From Psococerastis gibbosa (taxonomy: Eukaryota > Arthropoda > Insecta > Psocodea > Psocidae): a stretch of 64,000 nucleotides of DNA. Made by a program: the position numbers and the translations under genes. The stretch covers positions 32,077,419 to 32,141,418 of the forward strand of contig OZ020486.1 of the NCBI GenBank assembly GCA_963971405.1. The letters are read 5' to 3'. Position 1 is the stretch's first letter. Each line of letters starts with the position of its first letter. Below, one piece after another: positions 25,300 through 36,346 of this stretch. Below the pieces are notes generated by a model that worked only from the letters and a program-made list of their open reading frames with translations, did not search any database and was not told the origin of the DNA.

Positions 25300-27326
25300 A
25301 TGATTTGCTCTGTCACTTTCTTGCAAAAGCTCCACAAGTTAGTTACTTATTGCTCCCATCGACCGTACAGTAAGAAAAAATCAATGGCTAAAAGCAAGTA
25401 TGAGTACGTTCGCGAATTTGAAGCCGATGATAGGTGCTTGCCGAATACATGGATTGTGGTCAGAATTGATGGTAAAAAGTTCCACACATTTTCCCAGAAA
25501 CATAACTTTGAAAAACCTAATGATGAACGGGCATTGGATTTGATGACTCGCGCTGCAGTGTCCGTCATGCATGAATTCAAAGACGTTGTCATTGGCTACG
25601 GACAAAGTGACGAATACAGCTTTGTCTTCCGAAAAGAGTCGGAAGCGTACAACCGGAGGGCTAGCAAGTTAATTAGCTACATTTGCAGTGCCTTCACTTC
25701 AAACTATGTATTTAATTGGGGAAATTATTTTAAAGATCAACCGCTTCTTTACCCCCCTATGTTTGACGGCCGCATCATTCTCTATCCTTCCGATGAAATT
25801 CTAAGAGATTATTTGGCATGGAGACAAGCGGACACCCATATAAACAATTTATATAACACCTGCTTCTGGAATCTTATTCAAAAAGGAGGACTAACGAATA
25901 CTCAGGTGTGTAAATTTTTAGGATTAATTAGGCATACGTATAGTTTGGGATCTATTTATCAATTTTTTTTTAAAATTATATTGCGGTCATTTCGCTAAGC
26001 TAATAGCAGGCCGAGGTACAGCCAAAATCGTGACTACACTACATGTTACAATTCCCTACATTGTAGTATTATATGGTATATATAACACTAACATCAAATT
26101 AACTTTGGTTGAAGAGGTAACCTCCTCGTTATAAACAAGGGCGTTGCAGGACCGATGTTACCCCTAATTCAAGAGCCATCGCCATAGTGTCCCTTACTTC
26201 TGAGAACGAGTCCTCCAAGTCCAGGATTTGTTTAAAGCTCTGTAACGAGCAGAGTACTGCGTACAACTAACAATGGTTTAGACTTTAGTGTCGAAAACAC
26301 GGAACTACTGATTGATGACTTTGCCAATGATATGGACAAGTAGGACAACCATTTAATAAACTTAGAACGATACTCTACATTTTAGCATATTGAACCCATT
26401 GGAAAGAAAAGAAAGAAAATTGTCTTTATTTTCCATGTGGGCCCACTCTTACAATTAACCTTGGTCACAAACTGCTCCTGGTTGAAACTTGTGATGTGCA
26501 AGAGCCCAATCCTGAATCTTAAGAATGTCCATTTTGGCGATTGCTATGATCTGTGGTCTCAATAAAAGTTTTACTCAGACTACTTAAAAATTAACTGCTA
26601 AAAAAAGTTAACTACGAGTATTTTGGGATTCATTGATTTTCTTTTTTAATTTTTCAGGCTGATGAGCGTCTGCGTGGAACTATGTCCGGGGAAAAGAATG
26701 AGATTCTATTTTCACAGTTTGGAATAAATTATAATAATGAACCGGAGAAGTTTAGAAAAGGAACTACTGTGATTAGGGTCGTCGGCGGCGTCCCTCAACC
26801 TATTACATCGGACATAATAAGTGACGCATTCTGGGATCAACATCCCAACATATTTGGGAAGCAACAGACTCCTTCGCCACTGAAAGAGCTTGCAGGACTC
26901 AGTCTGAAAGAGAAGAATGGACAGTCCCCATCAGACTCGGATAAGCAGTCGCAAACACCACCTGCTGATGCTAAGAATACTCACACTCAAACACCCACTG
27001 GGACAGGGGCAACTACACAAACACAGTCACCCACCTCGTCTGGGGCAACCACTCAGACCCAGTCACCAGGTGGAGCTACCACTCAAACACAATCGCCTAC
27101 TTCGGCTGTAACTACTACTCAGACACCTGTGAGAACCGGTGCAGCTACTCAAACGCAATCACCCACTTTGGCTGGAGCTACGACTCAGACGTCTCCTCCG
27201 TCAGGGGTTACCACTCAAACATCAGCGTCAGTTGGTACTACCACTAATTTGAGTGACACTCACGTTGAAACACAAACATCTACTCTGGAACCCCAAGAAA
27301 CTTCAAAGGAAACTACTGTCAACTAA
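25300..27326 (+). CDS. THG1L: tRNA-His guanylyltransferase THG1 with Thr/Gln repeat tail
   Basis: THG1 adds the extra 5' guanosine (G-1) to tRNA-His in 3'-5' polymerase fashion. Exons are 25300-25905 and 26658-27326, joined in phase 0, giving 424 residues. Metal-binding carboxylates sit in RIDGKKFH (D57) and GQSDEYSF (D104, E105). Counting from the second Met (residue 29) these become D29, D76 and E77, the numbering usual for human THG1, so Met29 may be the cytosolic start and the first 28 residues a possible mitochondrial presequence. [11 protein letters not shown] and DAFWDQHP are family hallmarks. The conserved part ends near residue 268. About 156 further residues follow, with eight or so [14 protein letters not shown] repeats; human THG1L (298 residues) has no such tail. 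ATTAAA occurs at 27387 and 27401. A YY1-like TTATGGCGACC lies 55 bp upstream. Confidence 0.96.
26050..26135. repeat. Solo end of the tRNA-like fold-back family, copy F2
   Basis: The segment from CTACATTGTAGTATTATATG through TTGAAGAGGTAACCTCCTCG matches, inverted, the outer right end of F3 (31220-31305) and F4 (41400-41485). The tRNA-like part is missing. It lies in the THG1 intron 25906-26657. Confidence 0.7.
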
Positions 27327-27409
27327 TTTGACTTTACCTTACTTAATTTTTTCTTAAGTGTTTTAATTCCTGCAGGAATCGAGTGGATTAAAGACTGACA
27401 ATTAAAATC

Positions 27410-29740
27410 ATTGTGTTATATTATAATTGTTTTTTGTCACTTTACGCTATGCAGGCCACACCATGCCGAATCGCAGTAGGCTATTGATAGGCAAATCCTT
27501 ACTATTGAAATGCATGCTTTCAAATATCGCAATATATTGCAACGGGTCGACTATGCTGTTTAGAAATAACATAACTTGGGATTGAACATGTAGATAATTT
27601 TAGAATGGGAAGTGCAGGCGGGTGAGCGTCCGCAACGTACCAAACAATGCAGCGACAAAAAGTTGTGATCAAGATTGATCTTTGAGGTTCTCGTCAGGAG
27701 CTAATCAGTCATAATAAAGCAATTTAGATTGCAACTTAAGTGTGTAGAAACCTACTGCGCCGGTTCTGGCAAGTCTGTCTTCTGGATTGTACATATTTTC
27801 TTTTATGTTGCCCTCTACAAAGTCACATTCCCTTTAATACTTCCTCTTAAGGCAGGTTCTAGGTACAGTAGACTAATTGATAAATAGGAAAGCATGTTTG
27901 GGTTCACTCGTACCAGTTCTTTGTCAATGGTGACAGGTGGGAAATAACCAAATCAATTAAACTAGGCAGTAACAGCATTATAATCTTAACGTACATGGCC
28001 TATCGGCATTTAAATTACATTAAAATACTACGTGAATATATTTTGTCCGTTGTAAAATATGGGGGAATGCCAATTGCTATCAATGACAAATAAATAAGTT
28101 AATTAATGTTAATTAATATTACTTAGATCAATCCACGTGTTAGGTAGATAGTAACAAAATTGAAGTTCCTACACAAGTATTCTGAAGATTATGTCGGAAC
28201 CTCTAACTTTTGGGATGATGTCATTAGTTGGCGCTTACCTTACGTTGGTTACACAAATTACTATCATCATTGCGTTGCTTGTGTTGGGCCCGGCGTGATT
28301 TACGAAAATATCAAGGTTCGTACATTTCTACTGTTTGTATGCACTATTTGATGATAGAAGTCATTAACAAACAAGTAAAAAATAAAAGTTTCTGAAGCCA
28401 GCTTGTTATTTAGGCCATTTTCGGAGACCGAACCAAATCCAATCGCAAGGTTACATTCAATATAGTCAATTATCAATCCTTTCAACTAGAGGACCATCAC
28501 TTTAGATGTCATAGGGCGGAGTTAAACAAAGAGAAGTGACTGCAAGAGGACATAACACAACTTGAAGATAACAAATAACGTTAGGAAGTAGCTGCCAGCG
28601 GCAGTGTGATGTGAAAAGAGCTTTAAAATGTTTCGTCGTAAGGGTCTCGAACACAGACAGACAAGCATCCACCTGATGCCATTTAACAAATACACTGCAC
28701 TAAAATATTATCGGTTCTTTCGGATACTGCGAAATATCCTGGTTTATTACTCGCGATTTATTTGCCACCCGTTTAAAATCGTTTTATTTAATATATATTT
28801 CGAATTGTTTAACATTTGTCCCCAGTCACCAGACTAATTTTGAAGATAGCAAACAGAATTCTGGTTGTGCATATTTAGCGTTGAACCTTGCTTCATATGC
28901 ATTTCATAGGTCACACCATATTAAATACATAATAACTAACTGTACATAATTCTACATTTACACTACCGTTTATTTTTATCGGTTTTATCGGTAAGATGGT
29001 TATTATCCGCGAAAAAAAAATATATATCTAGCAAATGTGGGAAAATTCGGGATAGTGGCCAATTTTAGAGACATCATTTTAACATTCATATTACGATGCA
29101 GCTGACATAATCTATGTTGTGGAACTTCGGAAAATGTGAAATTGGCTAATCAAACAATATAAGTTCAGTAATACATCGAAATTTCTTACTAAACTAAAAA
29201 ACCAAATATGATCTATATTCGGCTAAAAACCAAGGTAGATGCTTCCTTTTTACAAGGTTTTCTATTTTGAAAAATTGGGAGGCACTCTACTTTTTTTATT
29301 TGGCCACATTCCCCAGTTGTAAAATTATACAAAAACACTTGAGGAGCAAACTTTCAAAACGTCACAAATCCATGAGAATTAAAAATTGATTTTATCATCG
29401 ATTTTGCATCTTGAAGATGAGTTGAATCAGGATTGCTAGTCAAAACAAAAACAAAAAAAATTTTAACCCAGTCTTCTGAAGGGTTATAATCTTATATTCC
29501 CGTTATAATAAAGGCAAAATAATTATGTTTTTCGTGTTTCCTGAACATTTTACTAAAATGGATTTGTGCCGTTTTGAAAGTTTGCTCCTCACTTGAGTCA
29601 TTATGCCAAAAAAATGCTATCAATCACATAAATTTCTTCTGGGTTCTTAATTTTTAAGGGTTACAAATAAGAATAACAATATGAATTACGTTGGTATAAC
29701 ACACATATGGAAATGAGGGTTTAGAGTAGACAAGACGAAG
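27410..29740. other. Convergent intergenic region, THG1 / VhaAC39
   Basis: The two flanking genes end towards each other. I recognise no gene or repeat here. A 63-codon frame at 28160-28351 containing YHHCVACVGPGVIYENIK ends at a GT dinucleotide, but I cannot place it in any family. Confidence 0.4.
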
Positions 29741-29743
29741 TTT

Positions 29744-32700
29744 TTAGAAGATGGGTATATAGTTGTCGATCTTGGCGCGATGTTTTTGAGCGACACACTC
29801 GGAAATCCACACGATGTTTCGGCATTCCTGTTCCTTCAATTTCAAGTAGGAGTAGAATACGCCAAAGTGGAATTGGTGGAGGAAAGCATTAATGTTTAGC
29901 CGCACCTAAAATGTAAAAAAATAAGTCGGTTGTAAAGTCGGTTTACGGACAATAGTTTAACGTGACAACGCCTAAATTAACTTAAACTTAATTAACTTAA
30001 ATAATATATGGCTGAAAAGAGAAAGAAGTGTGGAAAAGCCCGTAAAAGCCCTTAAGTACTTTGAATTTTTTATATAGATAATAACGCGGCCGAAAGAGGC
30101 CTATTTTTGTTGAAAATCGTGCGCACCCTGACGGTTCACACCCCCAACGCCAAACCCCTTGCTTGACCACGACAAATATAGCATTGCCTGAAAGAGGAAG
30201 AATAGACGAAGACATAGGTACAATTTAAATTAAAATAAGCCTTCCTCATCAGCCCAAAAAATTGCTTTAAGCCCACCCATGCAATTCAAATAGGATTGCT
30301 GGAAATACGTCAATTTTTTTTTTTTTTTTTACAAATTTTGTGTTCCACTCGTGTTTAAGGGGTGAAGGGGTGAATTTGAAAATATGTATTTATACTCGTT
30401 TGAAACCTTAATTCATACTGCTTCTAATGAGAAATTAAAAATTCATTTCGGTTGAAAATTGCAGGCTGTGGAATTTTTTTTTTTACTCTATGCATGTAAT
30501 GGCAAAAGTACCCTTTGAACCTTCCAAAGTCGAACCCCTTGCCATATCACAACAAAAATGGCATGGCCTGAAAGAGAAAGAATAGACATTGAATAGAAAT
30601 TGAGATTGACCTTCTACATCTGCCCAAAAAACCAGCGTTCCCGATCAGCGTTACTGACCCGCGTCACCCATGAACATCACCATTTTCGTACATGCACCTA
30701 GTGTTCCATAAATACAACCTAATTTTCAAGGACAACACAAAATTTATTTGGAGCTTGGAATTACACGATACTCAATTAGCCATGATTCACTATTTTGCGC
30801 ACTCGGAAAAATATATCAATTTAGTCATCAGCCCAAAGAGCACAAGGGGAATATTTGAGACTGATTTCAAATCCAATGCGGTTCGTATTTTTTAGGCCTA
30901 CTAAACTCTTATTTCATATATTGTATTTAAGGTAATATATCCTTTTTCTAGTTTGTAGTGCCCACAAGAAACCAAAATTAGAGGATATGGAAAAAACTGG
31001 GCTTGGCGGGATTCGAACCCACGATCTACGCCTAACCGGGGCGTCGTCTTAACCACTGGATCACAAGCCCCGACAAGTCCAGTAATCGCCAAATCCTCTA
31101 CTTATGCTCAAATTGACATGACAGACTGGGCTTGTGGGCCAGCGGTTAAGACGACGGCCCGGTTAGGCGTAGATCGTGGGTTCGAATCCCGCCAAGCCCA
31201 GTTTTTTCCATATCCTCTAATTTCGGTTATAACGAGGAGGTTACCTCTTCAACCAGAGTTAATTTAATGCCAGTGTTATATATACCATCTAATACTACAA
31301 TGTATTGCCCACAAGAAGCTTGTATGTCATTTCTGTTTGATGTAAGAACACAGTATGAATCAGGTCGCTTACCTCATGCTCGAAGAACTTGTCTTCCAAT
31401 GTCTTTTCCCCGGGGTTATTTCCAGCGTGTTCGAATAAAGCGCTGTACTCCTGGAAAAGTATTATAAAATATTAGTTTAGTTATATTATTTAGTTTATAT
31501 TATTATTATTATTTAGTTTATAAAGTTTGTACGTTTTTTGTTTCTCCTGAAAATTTACCATTTTGGAGTTAAATGGTTTGCTAATTGGGGTATCGCTGTG
31601 TAAACAATATTATAACAGATGGAACATGATTATTTTCGCGTCCATTGGTAGGATTGGAGTCAGGAATCTCCCGTATATGGGAAATCCTACTTACATTATA
31701 TTGTAAAAAATGATATAAGTATTTGCAGTTCCATTATGGTGGGAATAACGGTACAAAGGCATTGAAAGAAATTATGCTCCGTTTCGTTCGAATTAATGAA
31801 CAAATGTACATTCAACATTCAAGTAAAGTAAAGTAAAGTACATTTATTTATCGAGAAATAAATTCTACATACATTTCATTAGTGGTTCAGAGGGGCACCT
31901 TTGGGAATTCCCGTGATGGGCCCCTCGACCTAATAGATAACATTTATATTAAAACTTATTCTAAACACTTAATCTACAATACAAAATAAATTCTTTTAAA
32001 ATTGTATTACAAAACAAAACAATTAACTTCAGGTCGTGTTATTAAAATACAATGTACATATTTAAATGATTACAGTTATTAAAATACACATTCTCATTGT
32101 TTTCAATGCCTGGTCAAATAGTACAGTAATACAATTTGCATGACAACTCACCGCATAGTACTCGGCGACCGATTTAACCTGTTCGTAGTCATCAGCACGC
32201 GCCAGGGCAGCCAGACCATCAGGGTGGAGTTTTCCACAGCGAGGATACAACTTGGCTCTGTCGTCTTTTGTCAGCTCTGTCCCGAAGGAGTTGATCGTGA
32301 TGATAATGGCTCGGCGGTCAGCTTCAAACTGTAAAAAAAACATAATTTATAGAGAGATTTGATATTTTCAAAATTTCAACTATAATTTTCCATCATTGAA
32401 CCCAAAATAAATAAAATCATAAAAAATAAACATCATCAATGTCAATACTAAGTTGCCAAACCATTAGCTATTGGATTCTCTGACTTGCAGCAAGGTGAAC
32501 ACTGACGCTGTGCATTCTGGTGCTATTTATTCGATGGTCTCAATGACTGTGTATACGATAGAGAATGCCAAAAACCTATCAGAATGTGCAGAACACTTGT
32601 AGGCCTCATGGGAGTCGGCAAGTTTCTGAGACAGTTATTGAGTGGCTATGAAGTGAAGCAGGGCCACCTGAGCTAAGATGAGATATAACAAGAGGTACAG

Positions 32701-35444
32701 AATGTTATTATAACAGAAGTCTAATGGGGTTACGATAAGCTAAAGGCTGTAGTAAGGAAAGGGCAACCAAAAAATAAGGTTTCGACCTAAAAAAAGCACT
32801 GACTATAGTACATCCAATATTTTCATTTAATTAAGGCACTATCTACTTACCGCGAGAATTTCGCACATAACTTGGGCAGTAGTTCCTCCCAATTCCTTGC
32901 AGAACTCATAAAAGGCTTCCAAGTACGCTTTGTACAAAGTATTCCTGATGATCTCAATATTCATTTCGTCCAAGTCCTGCTCACTAATGCAGTCCACGAA
33001 AAATGGAGCTGAAACAACGAGGCAGCAAAATAAGACTAAATATTTTCAAGTAACATTTTTATAATCTGATTGTCCGCAGGGAAAAAATAAATGTAATATA
33101 CAGTATAATAATTGAACTCTGTCGTACTTTCCATGATGGAAATGGGGCTCATGGCCCAAAGAACCTCTCACTTTTGGAAACACCCACAGTTAAGTGCCCA
33201 GAACGATTATTACTCGGCGTTTTGTAAATTTTTGGACTTTATACATGTAAACATGTCATGGTCACAATCAGCTGTCCGCGATTGTCTAACTGTCAACTAC
33301 CAATCCATACTTACCCAAATAATACAATACAATACAAAAATTAGAGTCCCTGACCAGCCAGAGCCGGATCGACCGTGTCAAACAGGCAGAAATTGGAAAT
33401 TTGTAAAAAGTTACAGATTAAAGCTCGAATAATGTCTTTTTCATTATTCTTTAATTAGGGCAACTACCACGTAAGTCCTTACCTAGTGGAGTATCAACCA
33501 AAACTGCACTGTAAAGTTCTGCCGGAGTGGCAGCCACATGGATGGCTTCCATCTGCTCGAAGGATCCTAGAGGATGACATTTGGGGATCAGTTCAGCAAT
33601 GGGGCGCTGGTGAAGAGTTCCCGTAATCAACAGAATTATGTTGTCAATCATGTAACTGTACCTGTAAAACAGACAAATGTGATGTAGTTAAATCATGGCC
33701 TGATCTAAGGCGGGGTTTCTACATACGTCAATGGTCAATGAGAAATATGGCTTTGACGCGGTTGCAGAATTTTTAGTATGTCTTTAATGTCTGCTAAAAC
33801 GTCAATTTCACATTTCTCATTGGCCATTGACGTATGTGGAAACCCTGCCATAAGCTGCCTGATAGTAGCATTTACACTAGATTTTACTCACAGTCACCTA
33901 GAATACTGTTATCCGGAAATTGCATAAGATAATGTAATAACTCAAAGAATTCAATTCTATCGCCAATTTAGGTCAACAGGCCGTAGCCAGAGGGGGTCCA
34001 GACCCCCCCCCCCCCCCCCCCCCAATATTTGCAGCGTACATGAGATAAAATGGAGTTTTAAGTATATTGAGACTACCTCACCACCGGTGACGGCAGATGC
34101 CCCCCCCCCCCCAAAAAAAAAAAAAAATATTCTGGCCACGGCCCTGACTCACAAGAACTAGGCAAATGTTATTTAAAATTTACTTTATACCGATTACGAC
34201 GAACAGTTTAGAGACAGTGGTCACGGACAACAGACAAGACTGGAAAGTACAAGCGGCTGAGCTTAAGGTCATCAGAACGGCTCGTCAGATGACATGTTGG
34301 TATAGGATTAGAAATGAAGTGATGAGAACGAGTTGGCACTGTAAGAACCACTGCTGGAGAAGATATCGAGGAGAAGACGGACGGAAGTCGTTGGAGGAAG
34401 AAATACAGAGCACGAAGAAGAGGAATACCAAGAAAGAGATACATAAGCCAGATTGAGGATGATCTCAGAAGAGGGGAATGTGCTGAATAATGAGAAGTCG
34501 AGAGGTGCGGTGGCGGAGGCTCACGTATCACATCCGGTTGTGTATTGATGACGATGATCATGTTGAAGATATGATTGCAAGTGCATTAATTCCCAATCCA
34601 AAAGGGTCAAAACATAACTTCATAAATCACAAATTTCACAAGTCTATCCTCGTTGAATGGACCCCAATTACGAGAAATATAACAGTGAATGGAAACAACG
34701 AAAAGACCTGAGAATAGACAGTGCCACAATTACTTACAATAAAAGCATGAGCTACTAATAATATCCTCAATTGTTATTCATAAAAACTATAAAACTAAGA
34801 GGGTAGCTTATATAGATAGTTCCTCATTCTATAATGCTTTTATACATTGGTGTAACCTATTATGTCGGTAAATACCTAAATTATACGAGGTTCACAACTA
34901 AACCCATGTAAGGGCTGAGGCCTGGCTGCGAGATAAAATTTGCCGAAACTCACGTGATGAAATCCAGGAATGTAGACAATGGCGCTACTGAATGGTTTCG
35001 CAGATGCTGAAATTCAATGACTAACTTTTCCCTTAACTTGTCGTCAATTGTTGACACAGCCAATGGGCTGGGCTCATTCGCCAAAAAACTTCCATAATCA
35101 GTGCCTTGAAGATGAAGTTTCAAATCTATAAAAATAAAATTTGATCTTATAACTAATCAATATGTTGTCAGGCGGACCATTTAAATCTGCGTGAAACCTA
35201 ATTGTAACTTGTCTCTAAATCCAGAGGGTGAACGTGTGGTGAAATATGTTTTAGGAACTTACCTTACTTATGGCTAATACTGGCAGGCCAAGGCTTATTA
35301 CTACAAAATTAAGGTTGACTTACCTTCTAGTGTCTCGCACTGTACAAGATTGAGATAATCAGATTGTTTAAGGATTCCACACTTAAATCCACGGCACAAG
35401 CCTTCGAGGTAGCCACCGTCGATGTTGAAAATAGAACCTTTCAT
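29744..35444 (-). CDS. VhaAC39-1: V-type proton ATPase subunit d (VhaAC39 / ATP6V0D)
   Basis: Subunit d couples the rotating central stalk of V1 to the membrane c-ring of V0 in the vacuolar proton pump that acidifies endomembranes. Exons in transcript order: 35324-35444, 34954-35125, 33483-33661, 32851-33008, 32152-32328, 31373-31450, 29744-29905. Every junction is GT-AG and in phase, giving 348 residues (human d1 has 351). The protein starts [20 protein letters not shown]. Characteristic segments are [68 protein letters not shown] and the C-terminus KIDNYIPIF. The 78-bp exon 31373-31450 is somewhat divergent ([10 protein letters not shown] where EYKLLFEGAG is usual) but in frame. Introns carry a fold-back tRNA-like element, a MITE, a G-run hAT element and a LINE scrap. 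Two YY1-like motifs lie 120-160 bp upstream of the start codon. Confidence 0.97.
30120..30680. repeat. Diverged direct repeat in a VhaAC39 intron
   Basis: A block reading 'cccttgc...acaa...atggcatggcctgaaaga' followed by 'gaagaatagac' and 'catcagcccaaaaaa' occurs at about 30165-30270 and again at about 30537-30635. The source is unknown. Confidence 0.5.
30957..31305. repeat. Fold-back element with paired tRNA-like arms, copy F3
   Basis: The right arm (31128-31200) is a 73-nt tRNA-like unit. It has a 7-bp acceptor-type stem GGGCTTG/CAAGCCC, an A-box-like TGGGCCAGCGG, a T-arm GTGGG-TTCGAAT-CCCGC and an A after the acceptor stem. The left arm (about 30997-31072) is its inverted copy, slightly changed. 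Outer sequences CCGAAATTAGAGGATATGGA and GAGGAGGTTACCTCTTCAAC flank them. The canonical D and anticodon arms are not convincingly folded by eye, so I do not call a functional tRNA. The element ends 67 bp from VhaAC39 exon 31373-31450. Confidence 0.85.
33709..33849. mobile_element. GGCGG-ended MITE, copy b
   Basis: A 141-bp palindrome starts GGCGGGGTTTCTACATACGT and ends with the inverted copy, flanked by TAA on the left and ATAA on the right. It is closest to copy a (841-983). It lies 47 bp into the intron upstream of VhaAC39 exon 33483-33661. Confidence 0.85.
33977..34146. mobile_element. G/C-run hAT-type MITE
   Basis: Ends are CAGGCCGTAGCCAG and CTGGCCACGGCCCTG (inverted with mismatches). 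Just inside are GGGGGTCCAGACCCC followed by a long C-run, and a C-run with an A-run at the other end. Flanking octamers TAGGTCAA and ACTCACAA match at five of eight positions, consistent with a decayed 8-bp duplication. It lies in a VhaAC39 intron. Confidence 0.65.
34190..34570 (+). pseudogene. LINE reverse-transcriptase C-terminal scrap
   Basis: The frame 34166-34456 includes [14 protein letters not shown]...RIRNEVMR, resembling the C-terminal AEMR-LRRI...RNE-IR region of non-LTR reverse transcriptases. The frame 34490-34711 begins [16 protein letters not shown]. Frameshifts separate the two. It lies antisense in a VhaAC39 intron. Confidence 0.55.
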
Positions 35445-35610
35445 TATAAATAGGAATATTTACAAGATATTTAAGAAAAATTGATATGTTCTACTTGTCG
35501 AAAAGAATCTGTCATATGACAACGCATGTGATCAAAAAACATTCATGATTCATCAAATCAAAATGGCCGCAAAATATCGTGGTTTTAGACTAAATGGCGG
35601 TAAATTACAC
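35445..35610 (-). promoter_or_regulatory. Upstream region of VhaAC39 with two YY1-like motifs
   Basis: CAAAATGGCCGC at 35559-35570 and TAAATGGCGG at 35591-35600 resemble the YY1/Pho motif AAnATGGCGGC, a common element in TATA-less promoters of housekeeping genes. Function is inferred from position and motif only. Confidence 0.4.
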
Positions 35611-36346
35611 TGTGTTCGTACAAAACTTAAAATAGTTTATACTGACATTTTTAAATATTAAAGCACTTAAATCTAAACCTTCTCAAAGGCTTTAATCCCC
35701 TTATTCCCCTTTAAGCTAAAAGCTAAAACAAACATCTCATCAATTTTTTATGCACAAATGACGGATGGGATTACAGATAGCCTGTAAATAATCACAATTA
35801 TTAATAACTAATAAACTACCGAAATTTAAAAAAAAATGTAGGTCCACTATATATTAATGAGAAAAAAAAACACGAGAGAACAATATAAATAATGTCTTCT
35901 ATTAGTCACAATTTTTTAACAAAACGTATTATGTTATGCACATGTACAAATTACATAAGGCAGGTATGGTACCAGAAAATTTAGCACACTTTCTTTTCAT
36001 GATCAGGAATTCCAAATTATATTATTTACACGTGGTCAGATATATGATGAGTTTCACCGTAACCCTATTATTATCGAATAAGGTACTAGTAGAACTGCAT
36101 GTAGTTAAGATTTGATCTCACATCATTTGTCTACGATCAGTAAGACTAGGCAAATTACACCAGATCTGATCTAAGCTAGTTCGACTGTAGTAGTAACAGG
36201 TCAACATTTTAGTACCGAAGTACTCTATAGCCAACCTTTCATTTTTTCAGGAAACAAGAAAGCTTTCATAGAACTTAGCTCATGTTCTAGACAATTATAC
36301 GTGGAAGGCGAGGGCTTAGAAATTTGGTAACCTTCCGAATAAACAT

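Noticed and set aside
31128-31200. Functional tRNA gene
   Set aside because: The acceptor and T arms are good but D and anticodon arms do not fold convincingly, and an inverted copy sits beside it in a repeat family.
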